Shown: piece after piece, positions 7,008-7,729 of the stretch
Numbering within the stretch: the first letter of the stretch is position 1
Layout of the letters: each line of letters starts with the position of its first letter
Assembly: GCA_043777755.1 (NCBI GenBank)
Contig: JAYWHK010000248.1
Location: forward strand, 1-7,729
Length of the DNA: 7,729 bases
Reading direction: 5' to 3'
Source of the DNA: CANHEE01 sp043777755
GTDB taxonomy: Bacteria; Bacteroidota; Bacteroidia; Chitinophagales; Saprospiraceae
Position numbers and translations under genes: made by a program
Notes under the pieces: model-generated
The model's database searches: none
What the model saw: only the letters and a program-made list of their open reading frames with translations
Told to the model about the DNA's origin: nothing

Positions 7008-7016
7008 GATATTATT

Positions 7017-7502
7017 TTAATTTTCTTCAAAAAAATCGAGATTGCCAATTAGGCTTTGCTTTTCATCTGACCATATCAGTTCTTTATCAATCATTCGCTG
7101 CGTGATGCGTTTTGATACTTCTTGTAAACGTTTATTTTCAAAGCTCAAAATAGGGTCGTCTTGCCAAGTTCTTACTTCTTTTACTCCACCACTACCTAAA
7201 ATGATATAACTATCGCTATATTTTATAGCATACAAGCGAAGCTTTTTGTCAGGCATTTCAAAGAGGGCAACCAAGCCATCGCCAGGTTTTCCTTCATTTA
7301 ATTTGAAAAAATTGTTTCTTGCGCCTTGCTCTCCAATAACTTGTATTCGAGTTAAAATATTTTGAAGCGCATTTTCATATTTTTCGCTGTATTTACTTAA
7401 AAAATCTTCAAATATTGTCAATTCCTCATTTTCAACACGAACAGTATAAATTTTTGCCCGTTTTCCTGATAATTGAGCAATTTCTTCGATTGTAAAATTC
7501 AT
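7017..7502 (-). CDS. RelE/HigB-like putative toxin of a type II toxin-antitoxin module
   Basis: The 161-residue protein shows the core of a Bacteroidota RelE/ParE-superfamily group: an N-terminal helical segment IFEDFLSKYSEKYENALQN, then FFKLNEGKPGDGLVALFEM, the strand pair KLRLYAIKYSDSYIILGSGGVK, and C-terminal helices LQEVSKRITQRMIDKE. RelE-like toxins cut mRNA on the ribosome; whether this one does is not shown. It is longer than the 85-110 residues common in the superfamily because of additions at both ends. It is followed after 9 bases by the XRE antitoxin gene, which is the main support for the function. It is preceded by a -7 box and a large palindrome. The ATG at 7502 is used since an upstream promoter box ends about 17 bases before it. 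Confidence 0.78.
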   Translation of the reverse strand: MNFTIEEIAQLSGKRAKIYTVRVENEELTIFEDFLSKYSEKYENALQNILTRIQVIGEQGARNNFFKLNEGKPGDGLVALFEMPDKKLRLYAIKYSDSYIILGSGGVKEVRTWQDDPILSFENKRLQEVSKRITQRMIDKELIWSDEKQSLIGNLDFFEEN

Positions 7503-7518
7503 TAATTTTAGTTTTATA

Positions 7519-7526
7519 CAAAGATA
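7519..7526 (-). promoter_or_regulatory. -7 promoter box of the toxin-antitoxin operon
   Basis: The minus strand reads TATCTTTG (7526-7519), an exact TAnnTTTG match, ending about 17 bases before the toxin start codon. No good TTTG stands 19-20 bases upstream; that position falls inside the palindrome 7541-7566. The promoter may be weak or depend on the operator arrangement. Confidence 0.65.
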
Positions 7527-7540
7527 GGATTTTTTATTTA

Positions 7541-7566
7541 TAAATTTTACTTATAAGTGAAATTTA
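7541..7566. promoter_or_regulatory. 26-base near-perfect palindrome, likely operator
   Basis: The inverted repeat is centred at 7553/7554 with a perfect 10-base core ACTTATAAGT (7549-7558) and outer arms TAAATTT/AAATTTA (7541-7547 with 7560-7566). Twelve of thirteen base pairs match; only T7548/G7559 fails. It covers the expected -33 region of the toxin-antitoxin promoter, so binding by the dimeric XRE antitoxin would block transcription. On the plus strand it is followed by a seven-T run and could alternatively form a terminator-like hairpin. Confidence 0.7.
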
Positions 7567-7575
7567 ACTTTTTTT

Positions 7576-7729
7576 GTGCGCCCAACATGGGCAATAGCTT
7601 TGTGGTTGAAGTCCACTATACACCCTGATAGGCAATGTCATTAAGCTAAGGGAATCCTAAGAAGAGGAACAAAAAGTCAAGAAAAGAGTTATTATAGTCA
7701 ATTCAAAACATATAATAATCACACTAATC
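7576..7729 (+). mobile_element. 5' end of a group II intron (partial, runs off the window)
   Basis: The sequence from 7576 begins with GTGCG, the 5' splice-site consensus of bacterial group II introns. It continues as GCCCA-aca-TGGGC, a perfect 5-bp hairpin (7580-7592), as in known introns that start GUGCGCCC..GGGC. Next is GTGGTTGAAGTCCAC (7602-7616), which resembles the GGUGAAAGUCC hairpin of domain I, and then CACCCTGATAGG and AAGGGAATCCTAAG blocks (7621-7661) with purine-rich segments such as GAGGAAC. Together this matches the start of a domain I. The ribozyme remainder and the reverse transcriptase/maturase gene would lie to the right on the plus strand. The upstream exon is the toxin promoter region, ending in a seven-T run. 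Structural class cannot be assigned from 154 bases. Confidence 0.72.

Noticed and set aside
7541..7575. Palindrome plus T-run as a genuine plus-strand terminator
   Set aside because: No plus-strand gene ends before it and the stem is nearly all A/T; the operator reading fits its position over the toxin promoter better, though it may still have served as a landing hairpin for the intron.

Overview
The window looks like a low-GC Bacteroidota chromosome segment. The large secreted protein ends in a type IX secretion (T9SS) sorting domain, and its combination of HYR-like repeats, dockerin, cohesin and sorting domain points towards Saprospiria-like bacteria. Several promoters fit the Bacteroidota pattern TTTG-N19-TAnnTTTG rather than the E. 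coli type. No rRNA, tRNA, CRISPR array or complete insertion sequence was seen.

Left part (1-1760): an ABC transporter ATPase (minus strand) with its own hairpin terminator and a plausible promoter, but no permease in view. Behind it lies a 764-base AT-rich stretch without a convincing gene. That stretch holds a promoter-like box, a minus-strand terminator-like hairpin and a dyad that may be a dispersed intergenic repeat.

Middle (1761-5711): one 1316-residue exported, cysteine-rich, multidomain surface protein on the plus strand, closed by a strong bidirectional terminator shared with the convergent genes that follow.

Right part (5787-7729): a compact accessory cluster on the minus strand. 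It has a toxin-first RelE/HigB-like plus XRE antitoxin pair, then a terminator, then an overlapping xisH-xisI pair with its own near-consensus promoter nested against that terminator. Upstream of the toxin sits a 26-base near-perfect palindrome, likely the autoregulatory operator. Immediately beyond it, after a T-run, begins what looks like the 5' end of a group II intron on the plus strand, cut off by the window edge. Two two-gene modules of toxin-antitoxin-like layout beside a retroelement suggest a mobile or frequently remodelled locus. The most noteworthy points are the intron boundary, the operator, the XisHI pair far from any recognisable fdxN-type element, and the nested terminator/promoter.
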